This document shows, piece after piece, positions 51,974 to 60,878 of a stretch of DNA of 64,000 nucleotides. Position numbers and translations under genes: made by a program. This DNA comes from Stutzerimonas stutzeri (GTDB lineage: Bacteria > Pseudomonadota > Gammaproteobacteria > Pseudomonadales > Pseudomonadaceae), in assembly GCA_002387205.1 (NCBI GenBank), contig DGLA01000025.1, forward strand, positions 2,871 to 66,870, read 5' to 3'. How positions within the stretch are numbered: position 1 is the stretch's first letter; the number at the start of each line of letters is the position of its first letter. The notes beneath the pieces are model-generated. The model saw nothing but the letters and a program-made list of their open reading frames with translations. It was not told the DNA's origin and did no database searches.

Positions 51974-52263
51974 GGCTTCTGGCTCTTGTCGAAGGCAGCC
52001 TGCTGCTCGGGTGTAGCTTCCTTCTGGTAACGCTTCTTCCAGTCGGCGTAAGGCATCCCATATACCTCTTCTCGGGCCTGGTCGATGGTGACGTCGATTT
52101 CCAGGTCATCGGCAGCGGCCTTGTACCACTTCGACAGGCAGTTGCGGCAAAAGCCAGCGAGGTTCATCAGGTCAATATTCTGCGCGTCCGGGCGACTGCG
52201 CAGATGCTGTACGAGGCGGCGGAAGGCGGCAGCTTCGAGTTCTGTACGTTCTTGATCATTCAT
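51970..52263 (-). CDS. DUF1244 family protein
   Basis: Helical protein of 97 residues. The core reads A-F-R-R-L-V-Q-H-L-R and N-L-A-G-F-C-R-N-C-L-S-K-W with a CxxC pair, then Y-G-M-P-Y-A-D-W-K. DUF1244 proteins are conserved in pseudomonads and alpha-proteobacteria with unknown function. It is coupled to the HopJ-family gene. Confidence 0.88.
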   Translation of the reverse strand: MNDQERTELEAAAFRRLVQHLRSRPDAQNIDLMNLAGFCRNCLSKWYKAAADDLEIDVTIDQAREEVYGMPYADWKKRYQKEATPEQQAAFDKSQKP

Positions 52264-52607
52264 GGCGTAGGTCTCTGTATTGCAGACGTGGGCGGATCAT
52301 ACCCTTGGCTCCTCGCTGCCTGCCAGACATGAGCGAGGAGCTTTAGGCCACCATTCCTCTTCTCTTGGCGTGCCGTCGTGATAGCTGCTCAGTAACAGAG
52401 GAGGACAAGTGATCGGAAAGCGCCGTTGGATCATCGCGAAGGCTACCTGTCGGCACCTGCCTAAAACCTGACGAGCCTGCACTGCGCAGCCACGAAACCG
52501 CCTGCATTCTTAACGCGCCTGGCCGCTGGGAGCATCCGGCACAGGCGTATGGCTGCCAGCAGTGGCGCTCGCGCCATGATGGCCATCTGGCAGAGATTGA
52601 AGCAGGT
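52264..52607. other. Gene-poor stretch between DUF1244 gene and folX
   Basis: 344 bases. Presumably holds the DUF1244 promoter (near 52264-52320) and the end of the folX transcript. No hairpin with a T run and no credible small gene seen. Confidence 0.5.
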
Positions 52608-52982
52608 TCAGTCGCGGTGGGCGGCGAGGGTGATCGATACGGATTCGGCAAAGCGCAGGGCGTGCGGCTTGTCGATCTCGACCTCGGCGTAGCGCACCTG
52701 CGAGTGTTGCATCACGAGGTCCAGAACCTCCTGGGTCAGGCGTTCAAGCAGGGCGAAGCGGTTGTCCTCGACGTGCTTGATGATCGCCTTGGTAATGGTG
52801 CGGTAGTTCAAGGCGTGCTCGATATCGTTGTCCCGTACCGCATCGGTAGCGGGATAAAGCATCGTCAGATTGATCAGTACATCCTGCTTGTTGAGGACTT
52901 CCTCTTCCTTGATGCCGATGAAGGTGCGCAGTCGAAGGTCTTTGACGCAGATACGCGCCATGGCGGGTTCCAATCGGGGCAT
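52608..52982 (-). CDS. folX: Dihydroneopterin triphosphate 2'-epimerase
   Basis: Protein of 124 residues of the FolB/FolX fold. It converts 7,8-dihydroneopterin triphosphate to the monapterin form. Visible blocks are K-D-L-R-L-R-T-F-I-G-I, D-V-L-I-N-L-T, L-N-Y-R-T-I-T-K and V-E-I-D-K-P-H-A-L-R-F-A-E-S. The R-F-A-E-S ending points to FolX rather than FolB. I chose ATG 52982 because AAGGAC lies nine bases upstream and I recall homologues starting MPRLEPGMAR. It follows folM by 14 bases. Confidence 0.9.
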   Translation of the reverse strand: MPRLEPAMARICVKDLRLRTFIGIKEEEVLNKQDVLINLTMLYPATDAVRDNDIEHALNYRTITKAIIKHVEDNRFALLERLTQEVLDLVMQHSQVRYAEVEIDKPHALRFAESVSITLAAHRD

Positions 52983-52996
52983 GGGTGTCCTTTTGA

Positions 52997-53707
52997 TTAG
53001 AGCAGGTGACGGCCACCGTTTACGGTAAGCGTGGTGCCTGTGAGGTACGGGTTGTCGAGCAGGTAGCGAAGGCTTTGGTAGATGACTTCGGCACCCGGCT
53101 CGATACCCAGTGCGGATTTCGCCAGTGCCTTGCGCCGATAGGCCTCGTCGTCGCCTTCGTTGAATTGAATAAGGGCCGGTGCGATCCCGTTGACCTTGAT
53201 CGCTGGCGCCAGGCTTGCGGCGAAAGACAGCGTCAGGTTGTCCAGGCCGGCTTTGCTGGCGGCATAGGCGATGTGTTTCCTGCTTCCGACGCGGGTGACA
53301 TCATCGCTGATATGAATGATGTCCGCTGGGCCACCATGCCGAAGCAGGTCGGCGCAGTTGAGGTTGATCAGGTAAGGCGCAAGCATATGGATGCTGAACA
53401 TGCTCTGAAAAACCTCGGCCTCTTTCCCGGGCCTTTCGATCTTCCAGTCGGATGCGTTGTGCACGATCGCTCGCAGTGTCTGCGTATGCGCCTTCAAGGT
53501 TTCGATGAATGCGTCAATACCGGCGGTACTGCTGAAGTCGGCAGGAAGGGTAAGGGCGCCGCGTTCCCGCAATCGTTCAAGAGAGGCTCTTGGAGTCCGG
53601 TAGCTGATGATCACCGGTTGGCCTTCATCGAGCATTCGCTCGGCACAGTGCAGGCCGATACGCTGGCTGGCGCCTGTGATAAGAATCGGAGCTGCAGGCT
53701 GGGTCAT
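52997..53707 (-). CDS. folM: Dihydromonapterin reductase
   Basis: Short-chain dehydrogenase of 236 residues reducing dihydromonapterin to tetrahydromonapterin, the cofactor for phenylalanine hydroxylase in Pseudomonas. The Rossmann start I-L-I-T-G-A-S-Q-R-I-G and the catalytic Y-A-A-S-K-A-G are present; the N-A-S-D segment replaces the classical NNAG. The C-terminal G-T-T-L-T-V-N-G-G-R-H-L fits FolM. Start 53707 is chosen by family; its ribosome site is weak. The order folM-folX suggests an operon. Confidence 0.9.
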   Translation of the reverse strand: MTQPAAPILITGASQRIGLHCAERMLDEGQPVIISYRTPRASLERLRERGALTLPADFSSTAGIDAFIETLKAHTQTLRAIVHNASDWKIERPGKEAEVFQSMFSIHMLAPYLINLNCADLLRHGGPADIIHISDDVTRVGSRKHIAYAASKAGLDNLTLSFAASLAPAIKVNGIAPALIQFNEGDDEAYRRKALAKSALGIEPGAEVIYQSLRYLLDNPYLTGTTLTVNGGRHLL

Positions 53708-53801
53708 GGTGTCATTGCTCAGTGGCCGCATCGCTGCGCAGCTTACCAGCATGATGCGAGCCGCTCTATGCCGGCCCGGCAAAGCCTTGGCTTCAGCGGG
53801 C

Positions 53802-54440
53802 CTAGGGGTCCTCTGCGCGCATTTCGGCTGGAAGCTCAGGCTGCAGCTCGGGGTGCAGGCGCTGATGCTCCTGGTAAAGATAGGAGCGGATGCGTTCAGC
53901 ATCCTTGTCCAGCGGGTATTCCACCTCGTAGGCTGTCATGCCGCCTTCGGCATCACGGATCCGCCGCGCGTCGATCTTGAATGAAGCCTCGCCCGGCAAA
54001 GCGAGGCGCAAATGCAGGAACTTGGGCGCCTTGTGCTTGGGGCCGGTATCGACCAGCAGGCCGTTGGGTGAGAGTTCGTGCACACTCAGGGTGGTTTCGT
54101 GACCCTCATCCGAGAGCAGTGGCAGGGGCTCATCGAGGTGTAGCCGCCAAGCGCGCAACACCGGGCCGCGCTCGTAAATGGTTGGCGGCGCCAGCTGCAA
54201 CTGGAGGCTGTGAAACTCGTCTTCACGAAGTTGCAGCGGGAAGGACATGCAGTAGTTTTCCAGCTCCGCCTCAAGCGTCAGATTGGCTTTAGCCGCAAGC
54301 TGCAGCAGCAAACCATTGGCGCGCTCGCCCCCGTCGACCCGAAAGCCTGAGTGGCTTTCTCCGGGTTCGGCTGAGCTGCTGCCGACGAGCTTGTTGATAT
54401 AAGCCAGTTCGGCACTGGTGAGGACGGTCTTTTCCGCCAT
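53802..54440 (-). CDS. PilZ-like domain protein
   Basis: Protein of 212 residues. The C-terminal half contains V-H-E-L-S-P-N-G-L-L-V-D, the D/N-x-S-x-x-G-like loop of PilZ domains, but I see no clear RxxxR just before it, so c-di-GMP binding is uncertain. The N-terminal half has the F-R-V-D-G-G-E-R-A-N block seen in a family of Pseudomonas PilZ proteins. No signal or membrane helix. Start 54440 has AAGGA eight bases upstream. Confidence 0.7.
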   Translation of the reverse strand: MAEKTVLTSAELAYINKLVGSSSAEPGESHSGFRVDGGERANGLLLQLAAKANLTLEAELENYCMSFPLQLREDEFHSLQLQLAPPTIYERGPVLRAWRLHLDEPLPLLSDEGHETTLSVHELSPNGLLVDTGPKHKAPKFLHLRLALPGEASFKIDARRIRDAEGGMTAYEVEYPLDKDAERIRSYLYQEHQRLHPELQPELPAEMRAEDP

Positions 54441-54688
54441 GATCGATTTCCTTCTCAAGGGCAGCAGGGTAGGCCTACCCGCGCCTTCTGTCGCTCCGGT
54501 GTCAGTGACGGTGCCCAGCCGCTGCGAGAGTTGGGGCCTGGACCGATTGCGACAGCGCTTGGGTCGTCCGGTTCCACACCGGGGCAACGTGCATGACCCG
54601 ATCCGGAGCCAAGTGTAGATATGCAGTGGCATGCCGGATGTGTCGAATGCGGCATAATGTCCAACTTCTATTCGCAATGGAGCCCACC

Positions 54689-55141
54689 ATGAAAGTCGCC
54701 ATCCTCTCCGGCACTGTTTATGGCACTGCCGAAGACGTCGCCCGTCATGCGGCCGGTATCTTGAAGGAAACGGGTTTCGAGACCTGGCATGATCCTCGTG
54801 CTCAACTTTCGCAGATTCAGGCTTTTGCCCCGGATGCTCTGTTGTTTGTCACTGCCACTACCGGTATGGGGGAGTTGCCGGACAGCCTGGTTCCCCTGTA
54901 TTCGACGATTCGCGAGCAGTTTCCTGCCTGGCAGGGCCTGCCTGGCGGCGTGATCGCTCTGGGTGATGCGAGCTACGGCGATACCTTCTGCGGCGGCGGT
55001 GAACTGATTCGCGAGCTGTACGCCGAGCTGGGTGTGCGCGAGGTGGTAGATATGCTTCGCCTGGATGCCAGTGAAACGGTCACGCCCGAGAGTGACGCCG
55101 AGCCCTGGCTGGAGCGCTTCGCCGTCGCGCTGCGTGGCTGA
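54689..55141 (+). CDS. Flavodoxin (MioC-like)
   Basis: FMN protein of 150 residues. The phosphate loop S-G-T-V-Y-G-T-A-E-D is near residue 6. T-A-T-T-G-M-G-E-L-P-D and G-D-A-S-Y-G-D-T-F-C form the isoalloxazine-binding loops. It is a short-chain flavodoxin. Start 54689 follows GGAG by six bases. Its electron donor is not identifiable here; no reductase is adjacent. Confidence 0.92.
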   Translation: MKVAILSGTVYGTAEDVARHAAGILKETGFETWHDPRAQLSQIQAFAPDALLFVTATTGMGELPDSLVPLYSTIREQFPAWQGLPGGVIALGDASYGDTFCGGGELIRELYAELGVREVVDMLRLDASETVTPESDAEPWLERFAVALRG

Positions 55142-55243
55142 GCGTCTGTCTCGTCGGCCATCAGGCTGGCTTCAAGGGAAACTCTAGGGTGGCCTCGGCA
55201 ACGCTAGACTTCAGGCACGGAAAACAAAAACAAGAGGTGCTTC

Positions 55244-56020
55244 GTGAATGCTCTACATGCCATCCAATCGCTGAAACATCAGGTCAGTACTGCTGAGTGG
55301 CAGACTCGCGTCGATCTTGCTGCCTGCTACAGGCTAGTCGCTTTGTATGGCTGGGACGACCTGATCTTCACCCATATTTCGGCGAAGATTCCTGATACCG
55401 ACGAGTTCCTGATCAACCCATACGGCCTGATGTTTCATGAGATCACCGCGTCCAGCCTGGTCAAGATCGATCTGGCGGGCAACAAGCTCATGGATTCGCC
55501 GTACGATATCAATCCGGCCGGCTATACCATTCACAGCGCCGTGCATGAAGTGCGCCATGACGTGGCCTGCGTCATGCACACCCATACCGCTGCTGGGGTC
55601 GCGGTGTCGGCACAGAAACAAGGGTTGCTGCCGATCAGTCAGCAGTCGCTGTTTGTGCTGGCCAGCCTGTCAACCCATGGCTATGAGGGCGTTGCGCTGA
55701 ATCATGACGAGAAGACGCGTTTGCAGGCGGATCTCGGCGAGACCGGGTTCATGCTTCTGCACAACCATGGGCTGATGACCTGCGGGGCGAGCGTCGCCGA
55801 TACCTTTCTGATGATGTTCATCTTCCAGCGTGCCTGTGAAGTGCAGGTCATGGCCCAGACCGGCGGCGCCGAGCTGATTCCAATCCCACCGCAGATACTT
55901 GCCGGGGCCAAGGCAATGGCTGCAGGCGTAACCCGGAGCAAGGGCGGGATGGGCGGTGCCCTGGCCTGGCCTGCGCTGCTGCGCAAACTCGACCAGCAAA
56001 GTCCGGGTTACGACAGTTAA
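55244..56020 (+). CDS. Class II aldolase/adducin family protein
   Basis: Protein of 258 residues with the metal-dependent class II aldolase fold. Zinc ligands are in H-T-H-T-A-A-G near residue 108 and L-L-H-N-H-G-L near residue 170. The T-H-I-S-A-K-I substrate-phosphate loop lacks the S-S/G-N pattern of known sugar-phosphate aldolases, so the substrate is uncertain. Start is a GTG behind AAGAGG. It overlaps the acpH stop tail to tail by 4 bases. Confidence 0.9.
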   Translation: MNALHAIQSLKHQVSTAEWQTRVDLAACYRLVALYGWDDLIFTHISAKIPDTDEFLINPYGLMFHEITASSLVKIDLAGNKLMDSPYDINPAGYTIHSAVHEVRHDVACVMHTHTAAGVAVSAQKQGLLPISQQSLFVLASLSTHGYEGVALNHDEKTRLQADLGETGFMLLHNHGLMTCGASVADTFLMMFIFQRACEVQVMAQTGGAELIPIPPQILAGAKAMAAGVTRSKGGMGGALAWPALLRKLDQQSPGYDS

Positions 56021-56595
56021 GGCCGGTTGCTGCGTTGGGCGAAAGCTTGCAGTTGCGGGTAAAACTCAAGGAAGTCCCCGCGCAGCGGTTCATACAGCTT
56101 TTCCAGCTCCGCCACGCCGCCGAGCAGCCCTTCCGGGCGCGATAGGCGGCGGCTCATGCCAGCGACCACCTGCTCCATGACGGCGAAATCCCGATAACTG
56201 CCAAGCCAGTCCTGGGCGACCATACGCGGGGCGATCAGCGCCAGCTTTCCCGGCAGCTCGGCTTCATCGTTCAGCACCTGGTAGACATGGGCGGTGAATT
56301 GCCCCAGGGGCATGCTTGAATAATCACGCCATCCGGCGGCCAGACAGTGATCGAAGAACAGGTCGACCAGAATACCGGCGTAGCGACGCCGCTCGCTGGG
56401 AAAGCGCAGCTTGGCCTGTAGCACAAGCGGATGGCTGTCGGTGTACGCATCGATCTGCCGATGAAGGCGGATACCGGCTTCGATGTCGGCGGGCCAGCGG
56501 TTTTCCAGGCGGCCCTTGACGAAGTCTCCGTAGAGACTGCCAAGCAGCTCACCGGGGCGTGAGCCGCCGAGGTGAAGGTGTGCTAGATAATTCAT
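56017..56595 (-). CDS. acpH: ACP phosphodiesterase (DUF479)
   Basis: Protein of 192 residues starting M-N-Y-L-A-H-L-H-L, the AcpH signature. Metal-binding Asp/His residues lie in L-G-S-L-Y-G-D-F-V-K-G, H-R-Q-I-D-A-Y-T-D-S-H and L-V-D-L-F-F-D-H. AcpH removes 4'-phosphopantetheine from holo-ACP. It stands convergent with the aldolase gene. The lipid genes olsA/olsB lie upstream on the same strand. Confidence 0.93.
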   Translation of the reverse strand: MNYLAHLHLGGSRPGELLGSLYGDFVKGRLENRWPADIEAGIRLHRQIDAYTDSHPLVLQAKLRFPSERRRYAGILVDLFFDHCLAAGWRDYSSMPLGQFTAHVYQVLNDEAELPGKLALIAPRMVAQDWLGSYRDFAVMEQVVAGMSRRLSRPEGLLGGVAELEKLYEPLRGDFLEFYPQLQAFAQRSNRP

Positions 56596-56634
56596 GATGC
56601 CAGTCTAGCAGTGCTCGCTTGCACCAGGCTTGCA

Positions 56635-57405
56635 TCAGGCTGCGGATGCTAATGGCTGCGGCGAGCTTTGCAGCGCTCCGGTTATAACTTCATGGCAGCG
56701 TCTGGCGAGCGGGTTGCGTTGCGTTCCTACAGTCAAAATAGGCGAAAGTAGCTTGATTTCGACCACGGCGGTGTCTTCGCGCAGCATCCTGAACAGATGG
56801 GATAGCAGATCGTCGTCGCCGATGAAGGGCGCTATCGGGTCGACAGCGTCTTCGCGTAGGTAGCGGATGGCCACTGGCTGGACCGGTACGCCGGCGTCGA
56901 TAGCGCAGCCCAGCAGCCGTGAATGGAAGGTGCGTACGGATGTGCCGTCTGTGGTGGTGCCTTCCGGAAAGATCAGCAGATTGCGGCCCTGTTTGAGTTC
57001 GTCAGCCAGTAGTTGAGTCAGTGTCGAGCTGTCACCGCTCCCCCGTTGAATGAACTGCGTCCCGGCTTCCTCTGTCAACCAGCCGACAAGCGGCCATTTG
57101 AGAATGTCAGCTTTGGCCAGGAAGGTCATGGGCCGTAACATTCCCAGAAAAGGGATATCGCTCCAGGATAGGTGGTTGGCGACCCACAGCATCGGACGAT
57201 CCGGAAGCTCCCCAGTCATGCGGACTTCAAATGGCAATGCCATCGCCAGTCGCGCCAGGAACCAGCGGCACAGCCGCTGGCGCGAGGCTTGCGACGGCCT
57301 GGGACCCAACAGGGTACGCAGCCGGAGTCCACTTGCCAGCACCAGGCCGAACGCCACAACCGCTATTATTCTGGCCAGCCGCAGGTAGAGCCTGAATCGC
57401 TGCAT
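56635..57405 (-). CDS. olsA: Lyso-ornithine lipid O-acyltransferase
   Basis: PlsC-family acyltransferase of 256 residues. N-terminal hydrophobic helix (about 5-30), then the catalytic N-H-L-S-W-S-D (HX4D) near residue 76 and F-P-E-G-T-T-T near residue 148. With OlsB it makes ornithine lipid, a phosphorus-free membrane lipid. The start (57405) overlaps the end of olsB by 1-2 bases' distance (olsB stop at 57407), so the pair is coupled. Assignment to OlsA rather than generic PlsC rests on the neighbour. Confidence 0.9.
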   Translation of the reverse strand: MQRFRLYLRLARIIAVVAFGLVLASGLRLRTLLGPRPSQASRQRLCRWFLARLAMALPFEVRMTGELPDRPMLWVANHLSWSDIPFLGMLRPMTFLAKADILKWPLVGWLTEEAGTQFIQRGSGDSSTLTQLLADELKQGRNLLIFPEGTTTDGTSVRTFHSRLLGCAIDAGVPVQPVAIRYLREDAVDPIAPFIGDDDLLSHLFRMLREDTAVVEIKLLSPILTVGTQRNPLARRCHEVITGALQSSPQPLASAA

Positions 57406-57406
57406 A

Positions 57407-58153
57407 TCAGACCGCTGCCTTGAAATGCCGGGCGTAGCGTGGGCACAGCTCGTCGCGCTTGAGCAGAATGAACAGGTCGGCGACCTGGAACTCCGGGTCC
57501 CAGCACGGCTCACCACAGATCTTGGCACCCAAGCGCATATATGCCTTGAGCAGCGCAGGCGTCTCGGCGGTGACATTGTCCGGTAGCGCCAGTTCTGGCA
57601 GCGGGTTCTTTGGTCGGGCGTGCAGCAATTCGGTGGACAGATGCCGCTCGCGTAATCGCTGCATGATGGCTTGGGCCTGGATGCCACCGTCGCGCATGGG
57701 AATACTGGCGCAACCCATAAGATACCGGTAGCCGCCCTGGTTCAGCACATCGGCCAGTTCGGCCCAGAGCACGGCGATGGTGGCCCCGTTGCGGTAGGCG
57801 GGGTGCACGCAGGTTCTACCGATTTCCAGGATCGGCCCTTGCAGCTCGGTCAGGCCCTGCAGATTGAATTCGCCTTCGCTGTAGAACTGTCCCAGCCGGA
57901 GCGCGGTCAGGTTATCGAGCAAGCGGGTTGTCGCGACCAGCTCGCCGGTGCCAAGGTCCCGCACGCCGATGTGGCTGCAATGCGCATCGAAATCGTCGCT
58001 ATCCAGTCCCGCTTCGGCTCCGTGCATTCGTGCGCCAAACTCACCGCTGAAAACCTGATAACGCAGCGCCTGAGCTTCACGCAGCGCATCGTCTCCACAC
58101 AGGCGCACGGCCTGCAGTTGCCGCGTCATGCGGGGAAAGGCAAGGGTGGTCAT
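57407..58153 (-). CDS. olsB: Ornithine-acyl-ACP N-acyltransferase
   Basis: GNAT-like enzyme of 248 residues forming lyso-ornithine lipid from ornithine and 3-hydroxyacyl-ACP. OlsB family blocks are A-L-R-Y-Q-V-F, G-E-L-V-A-T-T-R-L-L, E-I-G-R-T-C-V-H-P-x-Y-R and the C-terminal W-D-P-E-F-Q-V-A-D-L-F-I. Start 58153 is fixed by AGGAGA nine bases upstream. In P. aeruginosa this pair is phosphate-regulated; I could not find a clear Pho box here. Confidence 0.92.
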   Translation of the reverse strand: MTTLAFPRMTRQLQAVRLCGDDALREAQALRYQVFSGEFGARMHGAEAGLDSDDFDAHCSHIGVRDLGTGELVATTRLLDNLTALRLGQFYSEGEFNLQGLTELQGPILEIGRTCVHPAYRNGATIAVLWAELADVLNQGGYRYLMGCASIPMRDGGIQAQAIMQRLRERHLSTELLHARPKNPLPELALPDNVTAETPALLKAYMRLGAKICGEPCWDPEFQVADLFILLKRDELCPRYARHFKAAV

Positions 58154-58689
58154 GCTTTGTCTCCTGGTAAGCCCTGGCAGTGGCAATGCATTCGGAGCGC
58201 ATGGTTATTGTCGTTGGCGTTCCGTCAGTTTCCGATGTCAGAGGCTAGGCGGCGGCAGTGTCACGGTTGTTACGACTGGATGATGCTTGGATGACGGCCG
58301 TTTTCGCTGTAACGACTGGGCCCGCCTGACAGCGCTCGGTTTGCATTGCGCCTTGACGGCTCTGGCCGAGAGCCGCAATAAGGGCTGGGTCGAAGCTGCA
58401 ATGCCATTGGTTGAACGCGGGACCAAGGCGCCGGCAACCGGGTCGGAGTCGTCTCGATGTCGCTGGAACAGGCTTGACCTTGTGTCCATACCGTCTGAAA
58501 CCAGCGATCCGGGAACTCTGCGCGACGGCGCGGACCTATAACAGGCGTGCCATCATTGCTTGCGGCACAGACTGCCGATATCGGCAGCATATGCGGCGAC
58601 AGGCCGATGCTTACCTGGACAAGGATTTCAATGTCTCTCAGCTGTATCTCTTCTTGTTTTCCCGCATGGCTGGCCCGAGGCGCGCGCGC
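58154..58689. other. Divergent region between olsB and cardiolipin-synthase-like gene
   Basis: About 536 bases holding promoters for both genes. Several in-frame starts for the PLD gene fall inside it (58591, 58666), so its true size depends on that start. Only one TGACAG-type half of a Pho box is seen. Confidence 0.45.
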
Positions 58690-59853
58690 ATGATGCTCGC
58701 GGGCGAGGTGTTTTCATGGCGTGAGGGCAACCGTTTCCGGTTGCTGCTCGACGGCCCTCGGTTCTTTCCACAGATCCTGCAGCGTATCGATGCTGCCGAG
58801 CAGCGTGTTGACGTTGAGCTCTATCTGGTTGAAGACGGGCTCTGTTCGGATCGGCTTGTCCAGTCGCTTGTCGATGCAGCTCAGCGTGGCGTGCGCGTAC
58901 GCTGCCTGTTCGATGGCTTCGGTTGCCTTAAGCTCGGCCAGAAAGCGCGCCAGCGCATGCTCGATGGGGGCGTCGAGCTGCGCCAGTACAATCCGCTGAA
59001 GCTTCGGCTGAAGTTCCGCAACCTCCACCGCGACCACCGAAAGCTGATCCTGATCGATGATCGGTGCTGCTTTGTGGGCGGAGCCGGTGCGACTGACGAG
59101 TTCTGGAACCCGGACAAGCCGGATGAGCATTGGCACGAGGCGATGGTTGAGATATCCGGGCCGTTGGTCGCGGACTGGCGCAGCTTGTTCGAGGCCCAAT
59201 GGACGCTGTGTCTGAAGCGCCGCATCTGGCAATTGCCGCTGCCACAGCAATCGCCGAGGATACCGGCAGCGCCGGATATGGTTGATGGACTGGGGCGGGT
59301 CGCCTATTCCGCAGCGCGCCAGCATCGCGACATTCTCCACAGCCTGTTACGCAGTCTGCGACGTGCTGAACGGCGAATCTGGCTGGCGACGCCTTACTTC
59401 CTGCCCACTGGCCGGGTTCGTAGAGAGCTCATGCGTGCGGCGCGACGTGGCGTAGAGGTCCGCTTGCTACTGACCAGCCGCAACACCGATCATCCTTCGG
59501 TGCGATATGCCGGGCAGCGTTTCTATCCACGGCTGTTGCGCGCAGGCGTGCGGATTCATGAATATCAGCCACACTTTCTGCACCTGAAGCTGGTGCTGGT
59601 CGATGACTGGGTCAGCGTAGGGTCGTGCAACTTCGACCACTGGAATCTGCGCTGGAATCTGGAGGCGAATCTCGAGGCGGTCGATTCGCACCTGAGCGCC
59701 AGCGTAGCGGAAAGTTTTGAACATGACTTCAATCAGAGCCTAGAGATCGACCTGAGGCAGTGGCACGCGCGTCCTCTCTATCTGCGGCTGTATCAGCGCC
59801 TGTGGGGGCTGCTCGACAGGCTCGTGATCAACATCTTCAACCGAAGCGGCTAG
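58690..59853 (+). CDS. Phospholipase D-family cardiolipin synthase-like protein
   Basis: Protein of about 387 residues with two HKD motifs: H-R-K-L-I-L-I-D-D in the first half and H-L-K-L-V-L-V-D-D in the second, each with the HxKx4D pattern. Both are followed by G-G-A/S-type residues typical of cardiolipin synthases of the ClsB type (about 390 residues, no membrane helices). I chose ATG 58690 because GAGG lies seven bases upstream and the family begins near the F-S-W-R-E-G-N-R-F block; starts at 58591 or 58666 are possible. It likely makes cardiolipin or phosphatidylglycerol. Confidence 0.85.
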   Translation: MMLAGEVFSWREGNRFRLLLDGPRFFPQILQRIDAAEQRVDVELYLVEDGLCSDRLVQSLVDAAQRGVRVRCLFDGFGCLKLGQKARQRMLDGGVELRQYNPLKLRLKFRNLHRDHRKLILIDDRCCFVGGAGATDEFWNPDKPDEHWHEAMVEISGPLVADWRSLFEAQWTLCLKRRIWQLPLPQQSPRIPAAPDMVDGLGRVAYSAARQHRDILHSLLRSLRRAERRIWLATPYFLPTGRVRRELMRAARRGVEVRLLLTSRNTDHPSVRYAGQRFYPRLLRAGVRIHEYQPHFLHLKLVLVDDWVSVGSCNFDHWNLRWNLEANLEAVDSHLSASVAESFEHDFNQSLEIDLRQWHARPLYLRLYQRLWGLLDRLVINIFNRSG

Positions 59854-59899
59854 CCGGGCTGGCTGGCCTTGAATATCCATCTCAAATAGGAGCGTTCCG

Positions 59900-60481
59900 A
59901 TGGCTGCGAAGAAGATTCTCATGCTGGTTGGCGACTATGTCGAAGACTACGAAACCATGGTGCCCTTCCAGGCGCTGCAGATGGTTGGGCATGTTGTGCA
60001 TGCGGTTTGCCCGGACAAGAAAGCCGGCGACACGGTGCGAACCGCGGTCCATGACTTCGAAGGCGACCAGACCTACAGCGAAAAACCGGGGCACAACTTT
60101 GCGCTGAATTTCGATTTCGATGCGGTAAAAGCTGAAGACTACGATGCCCTGGTAGTGCCCGGTGGCCGTTCGCCGGAATATCTGCGTCTGAATGCAAATG
60201 TGATTGGCCTGGTCAAGGCATTCGGCGAGGCCAAAAAGCCGATCGCAGCGGTCTGTCATGGTGCCCAGCTGCTGGCTGCGGCCGATGTGCTTCAGGGGCG
60301 TGCGTGCAGTGCCTACCCGGCGTGTGCGCCTGAAGTGAAGCTGGCGGGCGGCGAGTTCGTCGATATAGGCGTCGACCAGGCGCATACCGAGGGCAACCTG
60401 GTGACCGCGCCGGCCTGGCCAGCGCATCCGGCTTGGCTGGCCGCATTTCTTGAGCTGCTCGGCACGCGCATCACCCTGTAA
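59900..60481 (+). CDS. DJ-1/PfpI family protein
   Basis: Protein of 193 residues of the class I glutamine amidotransferase-like fold. The nucleophile elbow is A-A-V-C-H-G-A-Q near residue 117, with Glu in D-Y-V-E-D-Y-E near residue 15. It resembles YhbO/PfpI rather than a true amidotransferase. Protease, chaperone, glyoxalase or deglycase roles have been proposed for relatives. TAGGAGCG precedes the ATG. It is 46 bases after the PLD gene. Confidence 0.9.
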   Translation: MAAKKILMLVGDYVEDYETMVPFQALQMVGHVVHAVCPDKKAGDTVRTAVHDFEGDQTYSEKPGHNFALNFDFDAVKAEDYDALVVPGGRSPEYLRLNANVIGLVKAFGEAKKPIAAVCHGAQLLAAADVLQGRACSAYPACAPEVKLAGGEFVDIGVDQAHTEGNLVTAPAWPAHPAWLAAFLELLGTRITL

Positions 60482-60575
60482 GATGCGCCGCAGGATCAGG
60501 GCTGTCGTCCCGGCTGTTTTCGATGGCCCTTTTCCTGCAAACGATGCCGTCCTGTCCCAATTGCATGAGCACACC

Positions 60576-60806
60576 ATGAACCAGGCAAAAAACCCTCTTC
60601 ACGGCATGACTCTGGAGGCCATCCTGATTGACCTGCAGGGCCGTTTCGGCTGGAGCGGCCTGGCAGAGCGTATCGATATCCGCTGTTTCAAGAGCGATCC
60701 CAGTATCAAGTCGAGTCTGACCTTTCTGCGCAAGACGCCCTGGGCCCGCGCAAAAGTCGAAGCACTGTTTTCGCAGGTGCATCGCTCCGATCCCGCTGGT
60801 AGTTGA
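60576..60806 (+). CDS. VF530-family small DNA-binding protein
   Basis: Protein of 76 residues matching the VF530 (DUF2132) family: N-P-L-H-G-M-T-L-E-x-I-L, F-G-W-x-x-L and C-F-x-x-x-P-S-I-K-S-S-L-x-F-L-R-K-T-P-W-A-R. The fold is helical and reported to bind DNA in Vibrio. Start 60576 has a weak GAGC ribosome site. Confidence 0.88.
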   Translation: MNQAKNPLHGMTLEAILIDLQGRFGWSGLAERIDIRCFKSDPSIKSSLTFLRKTPWARAKVEALFSQVHRSDPAGS

Positions 60807-60878
60807 GTAACGGCAAGCCTTTCCCGTCTCACTGGGGTTCCGTTGGTCGTCTCGGCCAATCCTATTTCACGCCTCCGC

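Noticed and set aside
58154..58690. Pho box between olsB and the PLD gene
   Set aside because: Only single TGTCA/TGACAG halves are present; the nearest repeat is 9 rather than 11 bases apart.
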